Shown piece after piece: positions 11,001-20,850 of a stretch of 55,059 bases of DNA. The stretch lies in assembly GCA_001460835.1 (NCBI GenBank), contig CYKH01002012.1, positions 2,496-57,554 of the forward strand, in the 5' to 3' direction. Source of the stretch: Bodo saltans. Its lineage: Eukaryota > Euglenozoa > Kinetoplastea > Eubodonida > Bodonidae. The notes under the pieces are model-generated. The model was not told where the DNA came from, ran no database searches, and was given only the letters and a program-made list of their open reading frames with translations. A program made the translations under genes and the position numbers. Positions within the stretch are counted from its first letter, which is position 1; each line of letters opens with the position of its first letter.

Positions 11001-12827
11001 AACGGAGGCAAGAGGCTCAATCGTCAGCAGCGCGGTGGCAATTGTAGCAACCGTCATTGGAAGTATCGTAGACCCGACGTTGTTGGTGTCGAGTTGCAGC
11101 GGCGGAATGACGCCATTAGCAACATTCGAATGCACTACTACGTCTTCCAAGACTACGATCGTAACGTCTGCGCTTTTCAACGAAACGGCAGAGGACAACA
11201 TCACAGTTAAAGCCGTCGAGTTTGCGCCAGGAATCTCTCCACTTCGTAAATTGGTAAACACAGTGATTGCGCTAAGCAAAATTTCCGCGTCGACAATGTT
11301 GATATCAGCAACACGAATCACATTGGCAAATTCATCATTCCAGGACGGCATCAAGGGAGTTTGCGCGTTCAGATCGAAGTCATAGCAACTTACTGCACTC
11401 GCGTTTTGTTGGTTCAAAATAGCCACGGAAGCGTTGCAATCACTCCTCTCACGGCGACGGCGGCCAATCACAACAAGTGATATGTTCCTCACGCTGTGCA
11501 CAGTGGTCAAAAATCCGGAGACATAGATAACGGATGAACTGCAACCTTTCGCCCGAAAAGTGCTATCTACGACGTGCATTGTAGCGTTAATCAACGTGTG
11601 TGACGAAGCAAAGCTGAACCGCTGTCCATTGACACTAAATAGAGACGGTTGAACACCGCACAGCGTGCAACCGTTTGGCGGGTGCATCAAAGGCGGCAAA
11701 AAAGTGCCATGCAGCCACAACAAAGCCGATGTGTTCACGGCACTAAGCAAAACGTTTTCGATGCTCGTATTGACGGCAGCGTTGTAGTTGGTGCTTCCTG
11801 AAGAAGGAACATTGTTGATTCCGATAGTGTACACGGTAACGACACCACCAAACGCTGGATAGACCCCGTACGACTGCACCTGCTTGTCCAGATCCCCCAA
11901 ACCTGCGAGCACTGAAATGGTGTCTTTGTCGATATTCCATTCAACTGTCGTATTCCATAAGTTGACAGTGACGTTTTGAATATGCTGAGGTTCAAATTTA
12001 TCGTTCTCCGTTGCCAGAACAGCAATAAATCCCGCCCCCGCAGTGATGGTCTTGACGCGGAAGATGCTCTGTACAATATAAATGCGAACACCATCGACGA
12101 AGACAGGCGACGATACTACGATGAACGACGATAGTACGACAGGCAACGTTGAAAGATAGTCAGAAGCACCAGAACTACTTGGCGTCATCGACGTGTTGGA
12201 TAACGCGATCTGAATATCTTGAACCGACTTGCTCGTGGTGATCGCTATCAATGACGACAACACGACTGCTCTAGCAGTTGTCTTGGAAGCGTTAGCGTGC
12301 AGTGGTAGCGCAGTTATCTGAAAGTTGACAAGAACGATACTCACGTTTCTAGTCAACGATTCTGATGCCAGAGATACAAAAGATACTGCTGCAGAATTCA
12401 ACATTTGCGACGTTTTCGCAAGCACGCCAAGGCGCCCAAACACAAAATCAGAGACGCAAATAAGAACGTTCTCAAGTGTTGTTGTTGCCCCCTTCGCTTG
12501 AAGAAAAACAGTGCCGCTCACATTGTGAATCAGTAGAGTCACATTTGACGCAAGGTTTATTGTGGTGACTGTGTCATAGGGGCAAGCTTGATTTTGCCAC
12601 AGAAGCTCGCCCTCCACGGCAACAGTAGTGGTGTTGCAAAAGAGACGGTGAGTAGACGCCGATGTTCGAGCACTATTTAACTTGCTCCGGCACAGATCTA
12701 CGTGTTGGTTCGGAGTGGCGAAAGTATCGACTCGAGAGTACAGTTCCCGAACGTTATTCGCAGAGGACGACACGGATGAGCAGATTATTGGCAAAATACC
12801 AAAGACCCACGCCGCAATAGTTGTCAT
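8076..12827 (-). CDS. Giant polytopic surface protein with repeat-rich, glycosylated ectodomain
   Basis: The frame is open from 13001, but the first ATG is at 12827 and begins a good signal peptide (MTTIAAWVFGILPIICSSV), giving about 1583 residues. The ectodomain, about 1100 residues, is built of loosely repeated beta-strand units with N-glycosylation sites. Examples are SLTRNVSIVLVNFQ, SVQDIQIALSNTSM, HIQNVTVNLWNTTVEW, TLINATMHVVDSTF and IVRNVSLAFSIDSG. This suggests a beta-helix, as in the DGF-1-type surface proteins of Trypanosoma cruzi; that relation is inferred from pattern only. The C-terminal third has about seven membrane segments (GNLGLILCIAAAHGG, WLSIVCGSVTMLCVFALISV, LCLISLSAAAIILVVRP and others) and a basic cytoplasmic tail. 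It is probably a surface adhesin or receptor. The C-terminal module resembles that of the NHL-repeat protein at 25097-28546. Confidence 0.8.
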   Translation of the reverse strand: MTTIAAWVFGILPIICSSVSSSANNVRELYSRVDTFATPNQHVDLCRSKLNSARTSASTHRLFCNTTTVAVEGELLWQNQACPYDTVTTINLASNVTLLIHNVSGTVFLQAKGATTTLENVLICVSDFVFGRLGVLAKTSQMLNSAAVSFVSLASESLTRNVSIVLVNFQITALPLHANASKTTARAVVLSSLIAITTSKSVQDIQIALSNTSMTPSSSGASDYLSTLPVVLSSFIVVSSPVFVDGVRIYIVQSIFRVKTITAGAGFIAVLATENDKFEPQHIQNVTVNLWNTTVEWNIDKDTISVLAGLGDLDKQVQSYGVYPAFGGVVTVYTIGINNVPSSGSTNYNAAVNTSIENVLLSAVNTSALLWLHGTFLPPLMHPPNGCTLCGVQPSLFSVNGQRFSFASSHTLINATMHVVDSTFRAKGCSSSVIYVSGFLTTVHSVRNISLVVIGRRRRERSDCNASVAILNQQNASAVSCYDFDLNAQTPLMPSWNDEFANVIRVADINIVDAEILLSAITVFTNLRSGEIPGANSTALTVMLSSAVSLKSADVTIVVLEDVVVHSNVANGVIPPLQLDTNNVGSTILPMTVATIATALLTIEPLASVSALNLTILSCSLRVVDMSTTLNVSDFMLPFFLLETNGIVSLEIAAAMIGCTTQEWFSLLLADTTVETNRGLTVERLGTFKSLPILGFVSIVSMQTPMSLSRVVVLRWSSLFSTLNSNFSEVLARFDALPDVGNFNVGRVIVRNVSLAFSIDSGGTKEKSILPLNTSIVFLGAFIQNANLHVSNASISAKANSTGNAFLLPSASAFSSVVHNLSLQNCTLYVREVRGVSLLIRGSSYSVPFYLSGVFDVIRPTVRFFNCAFVVWMQDMQRSGDAEDFERSLNSPALLVRAWPNNDTIVINNSTWIVAQSTFTGFDRMFGSDARQRTLEVSTLVATTWMNGSQLLLGCNYWNGLLFPSERTSWSVLDEVPNWRWARSFRTFQQLTEIVQERIGMAHDEMLENAQIKGCAPPADQRLFSVAFTTTPSESLERQPEPSPLILPTISPNAALLVLASLDGVALISLGQSACGPAELKQATSATRFLLSPFYDYGGDVAALGNLGLILCIAAAHGGGVMWKRRQRAREKMPKLSEQTRKLDITDTSAQRGLLWFHINRSHVVRSAESWLPDAAAAQFPNLTIVALTYALNGICFASANAVSIGAMGSAFTKDDDDSLLWLSIVCGSVTMLCVFALISVCLATVMADPRHGLLKRFCFERYPLNIRRSSSAPAFVLPYGRWGPDQWRSTLGKLRSLVRPGKTSEKLAMLPILVACISNMVLGVSGSEDVWCPTQWTMLCLISLSAAAIILVVRPTRIPVVNIFLFLQYALQFHVYLLGALLQANIGSSRGAVVTVLMAISTLLTLLSIVKTIHTIGIFFWERQQNSVMRTMKIEQVAAFQPKEWRERNPQDDDSRCKIDDPRSLHPLFLKEINRPLREEFTKQHDRGNASALAGVESTKKELANRSFSSLASSMATRFLPPDLLLPNGVVTSSFGHSLTLSSSFFFAWQSRQPKNEADQFVALERLIDSICTRTRAVQRES

Positions 12828-13639
12828 GTGAGAGCAGAAAAACAAACTGTCCTCGAGCGTAACAATTAAGACAGTAAAAATCAAGAAGTGCACACACAAA
12901 AAAAGGTCTAAGACAGAGAGAATCACACAATCGCGCAGGCTTCTCAATGAGCGGAACACGCCTACACTGATTCTGCTTTGCCTACATTTCCTGCAAGTCA
13001 CGAAATTGTCCGTCTGCGAAATTTTTCAACCCCACAAACGTTTTCTACGAAATACGACATTGCCAAACAAAGGTCTGAACTGAGGAAACAAAGAAAAAAA
13101 AAGGGCTGAGAAAAAAGAAAACCGCTTTGCTGTTTTGCAGAGAAGCGGTGAGTATCGCGATGGAAGGCGGATTGAAAATTTGGCATGGATAACAGTACGC
13201 AACTCATTGCAATAAGAAACTCCTAAGAAATTACCTTCTCGGAAATTCAAGCGCAATCAAGCTGAATTCTCGTTGTCAAAACATTCGGCGAGCCCATTTC
13301 GCCTTCGCGGTCCTTAAGAAAGATTGGAGGGAACAAAAAATCCGTGTTGTGATCATCCTCTTGCGTTTTAGGCACCCAGACCACCCTTTAAAGTTGCAGC
13401 TACCCACAACAGCGAAAAAATTCATAAACGTGATCACGAAAAAAAAAAAAAAAGTGAGGAGATTACCACAAAGAAAAACAGAAAGGGCTCAAGAGTGCGC
13501 AATCATCAGCTTATCACATTCTCTGGAACAAAGGTATGTTCAATGCGCACGTTTTACATTTTGCTCATGGCATTGCGAAATATTGTTCTTTGGGACTCAT
13601 AAGGGAGGTTGAGGAATTTTTCCATGACGATCAGAGCCA
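12828..13639 (-). other. Intergenic region between ferric reductase and giant surface protein
   Basis: About 810 bases without a convincing gene. On the minus strand it contains pyrimidine tracts (for example around 13090-13120 and 13440-13452) suitable for trans-splicing of the downstream gene, plus presumed 3' and 5' untranslated sequence. Short open frames here have no protein-like character. Confidence 0.6.
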
Positions 13640-16467
13640 TCAAAGCTCAAACGTCTCAGTGTGTATCCAGAAACCTCGCGACGCCGCTTCCTTCGTTGCA
13701 TTGTCTTTTAATGATTGTGGCCCACAGATGTAACACCCCACACCCTCCCCACGCACCGCTCCCAACAACTTCTGAAAATTGGGTCGTCCAGAAGAAATCC
13801 GCGAGTCGCCGGTTAGGGGCAGCTGTGGGGGCGAGATGTCCGACATTTCAGTGCCAGGTTGGGGAATCAACAGGCGCCTGCTGGCACTTGTGTCGAAGAA
13901 GTGAATGTTCACACGAACTTTTCTGGCGCAGTGTCGATTGTTCCTTTCAGGAAGCTGATCACCGCCTGATCACGCACCACCCAAATAAACGTCAACGACT
14001 GGAGCATTGGGAGACTTGCAATATTCGTCGCAATGTGCTCTAGGATGGACATCATTGGCGTAACGCCGATGCCACCGCTTATCAGCACCACGTGACGGCA
14101 ATCTGCAACAGGCACCTGTAGCTTCCCGTGTGGACCAAACATCGCGATCGTGAGAGGGTAGGATGAACTGACCTTTGCACGTTCTGCCAATTTGGCCGTG
14201 AAGGTGTTCGTGCGCCCATCCAAAATTGGCTTTATCAGAAACGTGACGACTCGGCGACTGCTGTCGTTCACATCGACTTCCTCGGCTAGCGCGATGGTAA
14301 AGGGATGAGATATGGGGCTGAGAGATGGAATGAGGAGGAATGCATAGGAGCCTGGCTTTGGTGCAGATGCCCAGTCCACGGAGAGCTGCAGGGTGACAAT
14401 ATCCGCCTGCTTGTTGTATGTGAGCCCAACCAGACGGGCCTTGGTGGAAACTGCGGAGTACAGACGCATGATCAAGTCAATCACCCAAAGTGCGAATCCA
14501 GGCACGAGCATCACCAGAAGTTCATCGTGGTGAAGGACGCCAAACACAAGGACGAGAATAAAGAGGCAGTGAGTAAAGCGAAAGAAGTTGTAGCTCTTGC
14601 GTCGCAGAAACATCGCCGGCAGCGTCACACACAGCAAAAAGATCCACGCAATAAACCCATACAAGCTCGATGTGTCTTGGAACAGATCTCCAGGGTCGTC
14701 GTACGTCGTGAACATGCCGCCCATGTGAACCGTCATTGTCACAAGCACCGTGAACCCAAGCACAGGATGCAGAAACAACATGCGCTCGTACGATGATCCA
14801 ACGATCACGCCAAGGCCGACATGCTTTGTGGTGGGGATCAGAATCAGAGAAAGCACAAAAGCAGTGGCCTCGCCGAACGCTCTAAAAATAGGCAGCTCTT
14901 CGGATCGAAAATCTTTGGCCGCAAGTGCAACGACAACGGTCACCATCGCCCACAGCAGCAGCACCGTAGATAGCTGGAGAAACAGTGTTGACCCTGGGGT
15001 CAGCTGCACCTCACCCACCCGAACCACGACAACCGCAATGAGAATGGCTGCACCAAGGATGACTCCGACAACAATGTACGCCATGGCGCGCGATGTAAAA
15101 GGTGTGGACACTGTGGTGACAGATCCTGACACGAAATCGACCGAGAGGCACCCGTGGTCCGTGTCGTCGTTGCTGCTGTGCTGCACTGGAAGACCGACGG
15201 ACGCGTCGTAAGGGCTGTAGCAATACGAAATCAGCGAATTTTCCGAGAGGAATGGAAATCGCGACTTTGGTGCGCTGAAGTACATCATCGCGCGACTTCC
15301 GTTGGACGAAGAAGAATGAAAAGTTGTGTAGCGATTTGGCGCTGGTGCCACAAAGTAGTCCTGCCCATCCAAGTCAAAACACGTGGGGCTGATGCTTCCT
15401 CCGTTGCCAGCGTAGCATGAAATCATGCTCCCCGTCATGCCCTGTGAACTCACAACGCCGAAGGTCCCAGAGTAGCCGTTCGCAATCGCCATCATCCCCC
15501 AGAGCATTGTGCTGTTGTAGGAGAGCTGAATCATCAAGTCCCCTGACGCGACGGAGAGAAAAACAGAAAGGGTTGTTGGCTCTGTTGTGGGGCTGCTCGG
15601 TAGTGGCGCGATGGAAGTGGTTGTCGTTGTTGTAGTAGAGGAGTGAGCCGTCGATGTTGGAGGAATCTGAGTTGTCGTTGGGGGCGGTGGTGGTGACGTT
15701 GTGGGCTGCTGCATGTGTGTTGTTGTTACCTCTGTAGTGAAAGCCGTTGTTGGAGTGGTACCAGCAGCAGCGGCAGTTGTGGAAGGAGCCAGCGTTGCGA
15801 CGGGTGCGGTAGTGTGCTCAGCCGTTGATGCTGCTGTCGATGTGACGGCTGCTGTCGCTGTAGTCATAGGAACGTGGGTCGTCGTCGGTGGACTTGTCGT
15901 AGGTGCATGAGTCGCCGTAGTCGTTGTTGTGGTGGTCGTGGTGGTGCTGGTGGTTGTCGTCGTTGCAGCGCTCGTTGGCGAGGGAATGGGAATGCTCATG
16001 ACGGCCATCGCATTCGATGCGTGCTGCGTCGGAATATTCTGCGACGAATCCCAGCCTTGATACGCAAAGATCATGTTGGAGGTGTCTCCTGCTGTGAGAC
16101 CCAGACGACTCAGTGGTGTGGACACCGTCACTGTGGACGAACCCGAGGCAGACGTTGCGCTCATAATTGTAGAGACCTGAGCGACTTTGCTAACGCCGTA
16201 ATGAAACACATTCAAATCTGTGCACACTGCTCCGTTAGAATTACCAGTCGGAACATAGCACGAGACTGCAGGACCGTTCATACTGCTGCCCACGCCAAAT
16301 GAGCCAGCGAAGTTGCCATGGATGGTGAGGGTAGTGATAAGGTGTTGCGTTGCGTCTGTTGCGAAACTGAGGACAGTGGTGCTACCGACGGGAGAATAGG
16401 ACGTTGCATGGCAACAGGCAACAACTGCAAGAAGGACGAGAATCAATCTTGCGAAGAGCCAAGTCAT
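13640..16467 (-). CDS. DOMON-DOMON-ferric reductase fusion, one frame break near the 3' end
   Basis: ATG at 16467 with a signal peptide (MTWLFARLILVLLAVVACCH). Two related ectodomains (about residues 25-165 and 300-440) share the pattern GxFGVxSSxxGxxxSCY with a later CxDLxxxxY, consistent with DOMON-type heme- or sugar-binding folds. A Thr-rich mucin-like linker separates them (encoded at about 15570-15980). A ferric reductase-type membrane domain follows with paired heme-ligand histidines (FLHPVLGFTVLVTMTVH and FRFTHCLFILVLVFGVLHH). Then come an FAD site (HPFTIA), an NAD(P) site (GGIGVTPMMSIL) and a C-terminal CGP. Expected role: electrons from NAD(P)H cross the membrane through FAD and two hemes to extracellular ferric or cupric ions. 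The frame stops at 13909, but coding continues one frame over to 13640 (VNIHFFDTSAS to ETFEL). One missing base near 13920 explains this, as sequencing error or mutation. Confidence 0.82.
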
Positions 16468-16597
16468 TTGTTTCCTTTGTCTTCTTTCTGAGCAATCGAA
16501 GGTCATAAAATGGAAGGTTGTTGAATTATCGTACATTTCAAAAAAAATCTGTTAACGCTTCGTAACATATACGCAGCGATTTTTGCCCGTCGTTGTA

Positions 16598-19500
16598 TCA
16601 ATCGTGCTCACAGTCCTCGGCGGCGTCACGATCCAAGTTAGCACGGGTGCTGTTTGACGCAACTGCCTTCACAAAAACATCTGCAGCAGAGTTCTCTCTA
16701 AATCGCTTCATTGCGAACGGCGGTCCAATCGGTGAGCATCGTGCTCGCCGAACATCAGCAGCCGTCACCCCATATCGAATCCGTGGATCCTTTTCATCTT
16801 CTTTTTCATTTGAAGGAAGAAGCTCTCCCCTCCTACTCATCAGTTCCCGGAACGTGTCGCTCCACATCAGCACACTGACTCGTTCCCCACATCGTGTGCG
16901 ATGAGGCCGCTTACAGACTTCGCGAAGCACCATTGAGAGGGAGTACTCCGACACAATTTCACTTGGACATTGCTCTCTCTCAAACTCCTCTCGTGAAGGA
17001 GGAGGACGTCGTGGGACAAATCCGGCGGCCAGGGCAACCTCCATCGCTAACGCATGCGAGAAGTATGAGCCTTCGACGAGGATAGGGGACGTCGGGTACG
17101 ACATTGAAGAGTCGTCGTGTTTGCCAGTTAACCGCCGCATGAGAGGCAATGTGCTTGTTTCCTCAAAGATGCTGTCAAATGATCGATCGAATGGAACATG
17201 ACGCGCCACGTGGAACATGTCGTCCACCGTTACAAAGACACGCTGAGGGAACTCACTAAAGTGACCAAACGTGATGCCTCCGGCTTGCGTAGGGACGGGA
17301 AGACTCGCGTCAAACTGGCGGATGTAGTCCACGACACCCCGTTTGACAAATCGTTCGTTTTGTTGAACAAAAAGAACATGCGACCATTGCTCTCGTGGGT
17401 GGTAATCACGCATAAACGCCACATTGCTGTAATGTGCAAAGTCGAGGAACAATGAAACTTCATGAGCGAGAGAGTGGCCATTCACGTGCACCGCCAAAAT
17501 GCGAGCACCACTACTCCACTGGGGGCGGATTGTGGTCAGTACTCGAACTTCCTCGGACGTCGGTACCCACAGATCCGGGTTGATGTGCAACACCACGATG
17601 GCTGGGGATGCAAATACAGCGATGTTGTCAAGAAGATCAAGAATGCAAGGCACGCATCGATGTGCAGTGATGGAGATCAACAAAGGCACGGCAGCAGCAT
17701 CGGAAGAGCCAGCGGAGGCGTTGGGGTCGAATAGCATCGACAGTTGAAGGGCTGAAGTGCGTTGTTCTTCTTTATCGCGCCGCTCGGCATCCCAACTGCA
17801 TAGCTGCCAAATCCGGTGGAGTGGAATCCTCAGTGGTTCCTCATTTTTATGGGAACCATACGCCATGGGACCATCTGATCGGTGTTCTTCAAAGACAAAC
17901 TGCAGTGCGGCGTTGCCGTCGCTGTTGGCCCCGTCATCCTCATCCGTTTTGCTGCACCGCCGCTGAAGGATGAGATGCGTAAAGGGCGCCCTCCCGTTAT
18001 TGCCGTACTGGCTGTAGTATCCCTCGACTAATTTCCAGCAGCGTTGGGAAGTGTTCGCCAGCCGAAGCACCACCATTACGCCAATGGCCAAAGCATCTGA
18101 AGCGACGCCACCTGCAATGCTCCTTGACAATTTCATCCCGCGAACAGTGTGATGAGCGGCAATCAGATTGCCGATGCAACACTCTGAAGATTTTAGATGC
18201 AACGTTGTAACACCCCCACTACCATCTTGGCATCGGTTGTCAACATCGTTGGAGGCAACGCCAACGGTTGTCAATTCTCTAAGCGTGGCACGCCTATGGA
18301 TAGAATACACTCCGCTCGTGGGCCGCACTTCGACCGCTGCTGCTATCGAAGTAGCGGCAGCGATAATGGTGATCAAAGAGCCAGCATAGGAATCCAACAA
18401 CAATAAAACATCCCTTGGTAGTCTTAGCTCCGCAACATTGTTCACCATGGTCACATTCGTGGCACAAAGGACAAGGGGTGGTGTGCGTGGTGAAGACTTG
18501 GACGATGTTAGTTGTACCTCAATGGTGACACTACGAACGTTGACAACTTCTGTGGACGCAAGTGTAAGTCCTTGAAAGACACCAATTTTGATCGTCACTA
18601 CCGTTCTTCTTGTCGCTGCATTGCTGCTGTAGTTGTTGTTTCGTTCGCTTTCCTCTCCTTCTTGCACGTAAATAATGGAGCCAAATGGGGCCGTAATTCT
18701 CAGGGACAAGAGCGCCGTGTTTTCGGCTGAGGCAGTGGTGATTGTGCAGTTGCTGCCATTCTTGCTGCACTGCTGCATTCTCGGTGGACCTGGTGGCGGT
18801 AATGGGTTCATAAAAATTGGATGCACTTTGCGATGCTTGACAAGAAACAACGGACTCCCAACATCTCGTTGCTGATTTCTAATGTCGTGTGCTGGATGAA
18901 GCAGTAGGTGTCTCCGAACAGAAACATGCTGAACTGCTTTCTGTGATGAAGGCACGTCATGATAAAAACATCGATAGATGTGACACGACAATTTGGTCGC
19001 TGTTTTGCTATCGCCCCTTTCGCGATGCTCAAGTTCGTCGCCTTGATGTTCTTCAACTGAAAATCCTACGCAGCAAAAATGGCGAAGACATTCTAAAAGG
19101 CACAACTGATTGGCACTGTCGTCAGTGTGGTTGCTTGGATCTCCTTTCGCTCCCCCTCTCATCACAATGACGGGGATGGGTCTGCCAGACAATTCTATGA
19201 TCCCCATGCATCTTCCGTGCGTCTGGCGAAATGTTCGATGGAAGATTGTGACGTTTGGTATGCGGAGGAGAGTCACAGGTGCTTGACAGTGGGGGGAGAT
19301 GTTTATTCGCTGCTCCTCCGTCTTCCAGGGTGCTTCCGTGAGCGAGAGTGTGTTGGACCACGCTGGGTGTACTTGATCAGGAGAATCATAGACGCAAAAT
19401 ATTTCTGGTGGTAGTACCGCCTGCTCATAAGAAGCACACGTCGTCGGTAAAAAGGAAAGCTGACCAACATTATCGTCGCTAGATGCTCGAAGTGGTCGTA

Positions 19501-19618
19501 AGTAAAGGAGTAGGGAGATAAGTGCAAGAAGACTTGCAGCGACACAGTACAACACGATGATACGTGGTCTGCTGCCCTTCTTCTTGAAGGCTCCCATTCT
19601 TGTGTGGAGCAAAGACAT
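16598..19618 (-). CDS. Large type II membrane protein, possibly glycosyltransferase-like
   Basis: The first ATG in the open frame is at 19618; another at 19597 (MGAFKKKGSRP) is also possible. The product is about 1006 residues. A short basic cytoplasmic tail and one membrane anchor (IIVLYCVAASLLALISLLLYL) are followed by a luminal or extracellular part with many Cys and N-glycosylation sites. That is the topology of Golgi glycosyltransferases. The last 350 residues (from VPLLISITAHRCVPCILDLL) resemble the start of core-2-like protist transferases, where a similar I-x-A-H-x-C stretch opens the fold, but no DXD metal motif could be fixed with certainty. The middle contains beta-strand repeats (SVTIEVQLTSSKSS, NVTMVNNVAELRLP) as in the giant surface protein. 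Membrane topology is well supported; enzymatic role is only a guess. Confidence 0.7.
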   Translation of the reverse strand: MSLLHTRMGAFKKKGSRPRIIVLYCVAASLLALISLLLYLRPLRASSDDNVGQLSFLPTTCASYEQAVLPPEIFCVYDSPDQVHPAWSNTLSLTEAPWKTEEQRINISPHCQAPVTLLRIPNVTIFHRTFRQTHGRCMGIIELSGRPIPVIVMRGGAKGDPSNHTDDSANQLCLLECLRHFCCVGFSVEEHQGDELEHRERGDSKTATKLSCHIYRCFYHDVPSSQKAVQHVSVRRHLLLHPAHDIRNQQRDVGSPLFLVKHRKVHPIFMNPLPPPGPPRMQQCSKNGSNCTITTASAENTALLSLRITAPFGSIIYVQEGEESERNNNYSSNAATRRTVVTIKIGVFQGLTLASTEVVNVRSVTIEVQLTSSKSSPRTPPLVLCATNVTMVNNVAELRLPRDVLLLLDSYAGSLITIIAAATSIAAAVEVRPTSGVYSIHRRATLRELTTVGVASNDVDNRCQDGSGGVTTLHLKSSECCIGNLIAAHHTVRGMKLSRSIAGGVASDALAIGVMVVLRLANTSQRCWKLVEGYYSQYGNNGRAPFTHLILQRRCSKTDEDDGANSDGNAALQFVFEEHRSDGPMAYGSHKNEEPLRIPLHRIWQLCSWDAERRDKEEQRTSALQLSMLFDPNASAGSSDAAAVPLLISITAHRCVPCILDLLDNIAVFASPAIVVLHINPDLWVPTSEEVRVLTTIRPQWSSGARILAVHVNGHSLAHEVSLFLDFAHYSNVAFMRDYHPREQWSHVLFVQQNERFVKRGVVDYIRQFDASLPVPTQAGGITFGHFSEFPQRVFVTVDDMFHVARHVPFDRSFDSIFEETSTLPLMRRLTGKHDDSSMSYPTSPILVEGSYFSHALAMEVALAAGFVPRRPPPSREEFEREQCPSEIVSEYSLSMVLREVCKRPHRTRCGERVSVLMWSDTFRELMSRRGELLPSNEKEDEKDPRIRYGVTAADVRRARCSPIGPPFAMKRFRENSAADVFVKAVASNSTRANLDRDAAEDCEHD

Positions 19619-19948
19619 TAATGCGACGCACGTGTCGTGTGTTTTCTGCACTACGCAATTTGGAACAAATAAACAGAACACACGATCAAAAGCAATTCAC
19701 ATTTCCCACCTCCGCGACAACAACACCAATGGAATTGCATGTTAGTGTCAAAGTATCAAAGTACGGCGTAATATTGAGTACCGTCGAGAATTTGTTTCAC
19801 GCCCGTTTTGGGAAAAGGGGGGATGAACGAGCAAAGAACAATTCAAAACACACAATAGCGTCAACGGGGGAAAAAAAAGCACCGCCGTTTTGTAGAAAAA
19901 AAAACCCCAAATATGAATAACAGCTTTGGTGCAGTGAATGTAAAATTC
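19619..19948 (-). other. Intergenic region upstream of the type II membrane protein
   Basis: About 330 bases with no gene seen. On the minus strand it carries two strong pyrimidine runs (about 19869-19877 and 19897-19906) that fit a trans-splicing signal for the gene starting at 19618. Confidence 0.5.
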
Positions 19949-20205
19949 TCAGAACTCAAAGGTCTCGCAATGTACCCAATACTTCCTCCGTTCTGCTTCA
20001 TGTGACGCAATCTTTTGCAGCTTCTTTGGCCCGCAAATGTAGCACCCTACAGAAGCCTCCCCAGTTAGTATCGCTGCATCAAGGACCTGCGCAACATCAG
20101 GTCGCCCTCGACTGATGCGCGTTGTGACATTGGATTGCTGAACCTCTTGAGATGCTTCTGCTTCAGGTGCTGTTGTGGCTGAAAAGGGGATTGCTGGAAT
20201 ATTTT
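19949..20205 (-). pseudogene. 3' fragment of a second ferric reductase
   Basis: About 85 codons on the minus strand match the end of the ferric reductase at 13640: VGCYICGPKKLQ aligns with VGCYICGPQSLK, and YWVHCETFEF with FWIHTETFEL. The CGP motif of the NAD-binding domain is kept. Upstream of about 20205 the similarity stops exactly where the first 86-bp direct repeat begins; the rest of the gene is absent. The remaining open frame reads through the repeat but has no start of its own. It is the remnant of a tandem ferric reductase pair cut by the strand-switch insertion or by an assembly join. Confidence 0.75.
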
Positions 20206-20291
20206 GTAAGCAAACAAATTCATTTGTTTTAATACACAATCTTCTCACACGAGCTCTGCTTTTCATAGAATAGCAAAGCTTCAAGCCAAAA
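20206..20291 (+). repeat. Left copy of an 86-bp exact direct repeat
   Basis: Identical over 86 bases to 23147-23232. It contains a perfect palindrome, AAACAAAT-TC-ATTTGTTT (20212-20229), and a second hairpin with 8-base arms, one mismatch and a 13-base loop (AGCTCTGC, GCAAAGCT). A pyrimidine-rich stretch ending in TAG lies inside. It truncates the ferric reductase fragment. Confidence 0.95.
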
Positions 20292-20550
20292 ATAACAAGG
20301 CAATGACGCGGCGATCCGCATTCCGAATTTGTCGACACTGGCGACATGACGGCACGCCGCGTAGGTCATGGTGCTCTGGCACGCGTACTGGACGTCCCGG
20401 CCCTTCAGGGTCACTTGGGCCCCAACGACACTTAAGGCATTGTTAAGCCTCCGACTCTATCGTGGAGGCGATGCCATTGCTTGGGCGACGGAATACGACC
20501 AGTACACTGACATACGTGTAGCGCACGCACGCTGAATGAGTACCGAAGAT

Positions 20551-20850
20551 NNNNNNNNNNNNNNNNNNNNNNNNNNNNNNNNNNNNNNNNNNNNNNNNNN
20601 NNNNNNNNNNNNNNNNNNNNNNNNNNNNNNNNNNNNNNNNNNNNNNNNNNNNNNNNNNNNNNNNNNNNNNNNNNNNNNNNNNNNNNNNNNNNNNNNNNNN
20701 NNNNNNNNNNNNNNNNNNNNNNNNNNNNNNNNNNNNNNNNNNNNNNNNNNNNNNNNNNNNNNNNNNNNNNNNNNNNNNNNNNNNNNNNNNNNNNNNNNNN
20801 NNNNNNNNNNNNNNNNNNNNNNNNNNNNNNNNNNNNNNNNNNNNNNNNNN
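20551..20850. other. Assembly gap (300 N)
   Basis: A run of 300 N, a round number suggesting an estimated or padded scaffold gap. Open frames called across it are meaningless. Confidence 0.99.

Noticed and set aside
10573-11385. Plus-strand frame of 270 codons
   Set aside because: Lies antisense within the giant surface-protein gene; Thr/Ser-rich shadow with no family pattern.
15570-15980. Thr-codon repeat tract as a possible minisatellite
   Set aside because: It is in frame within the ferric reductase and forms a mucin-type linker, so it is coding low complexity rather than an independent repeat.
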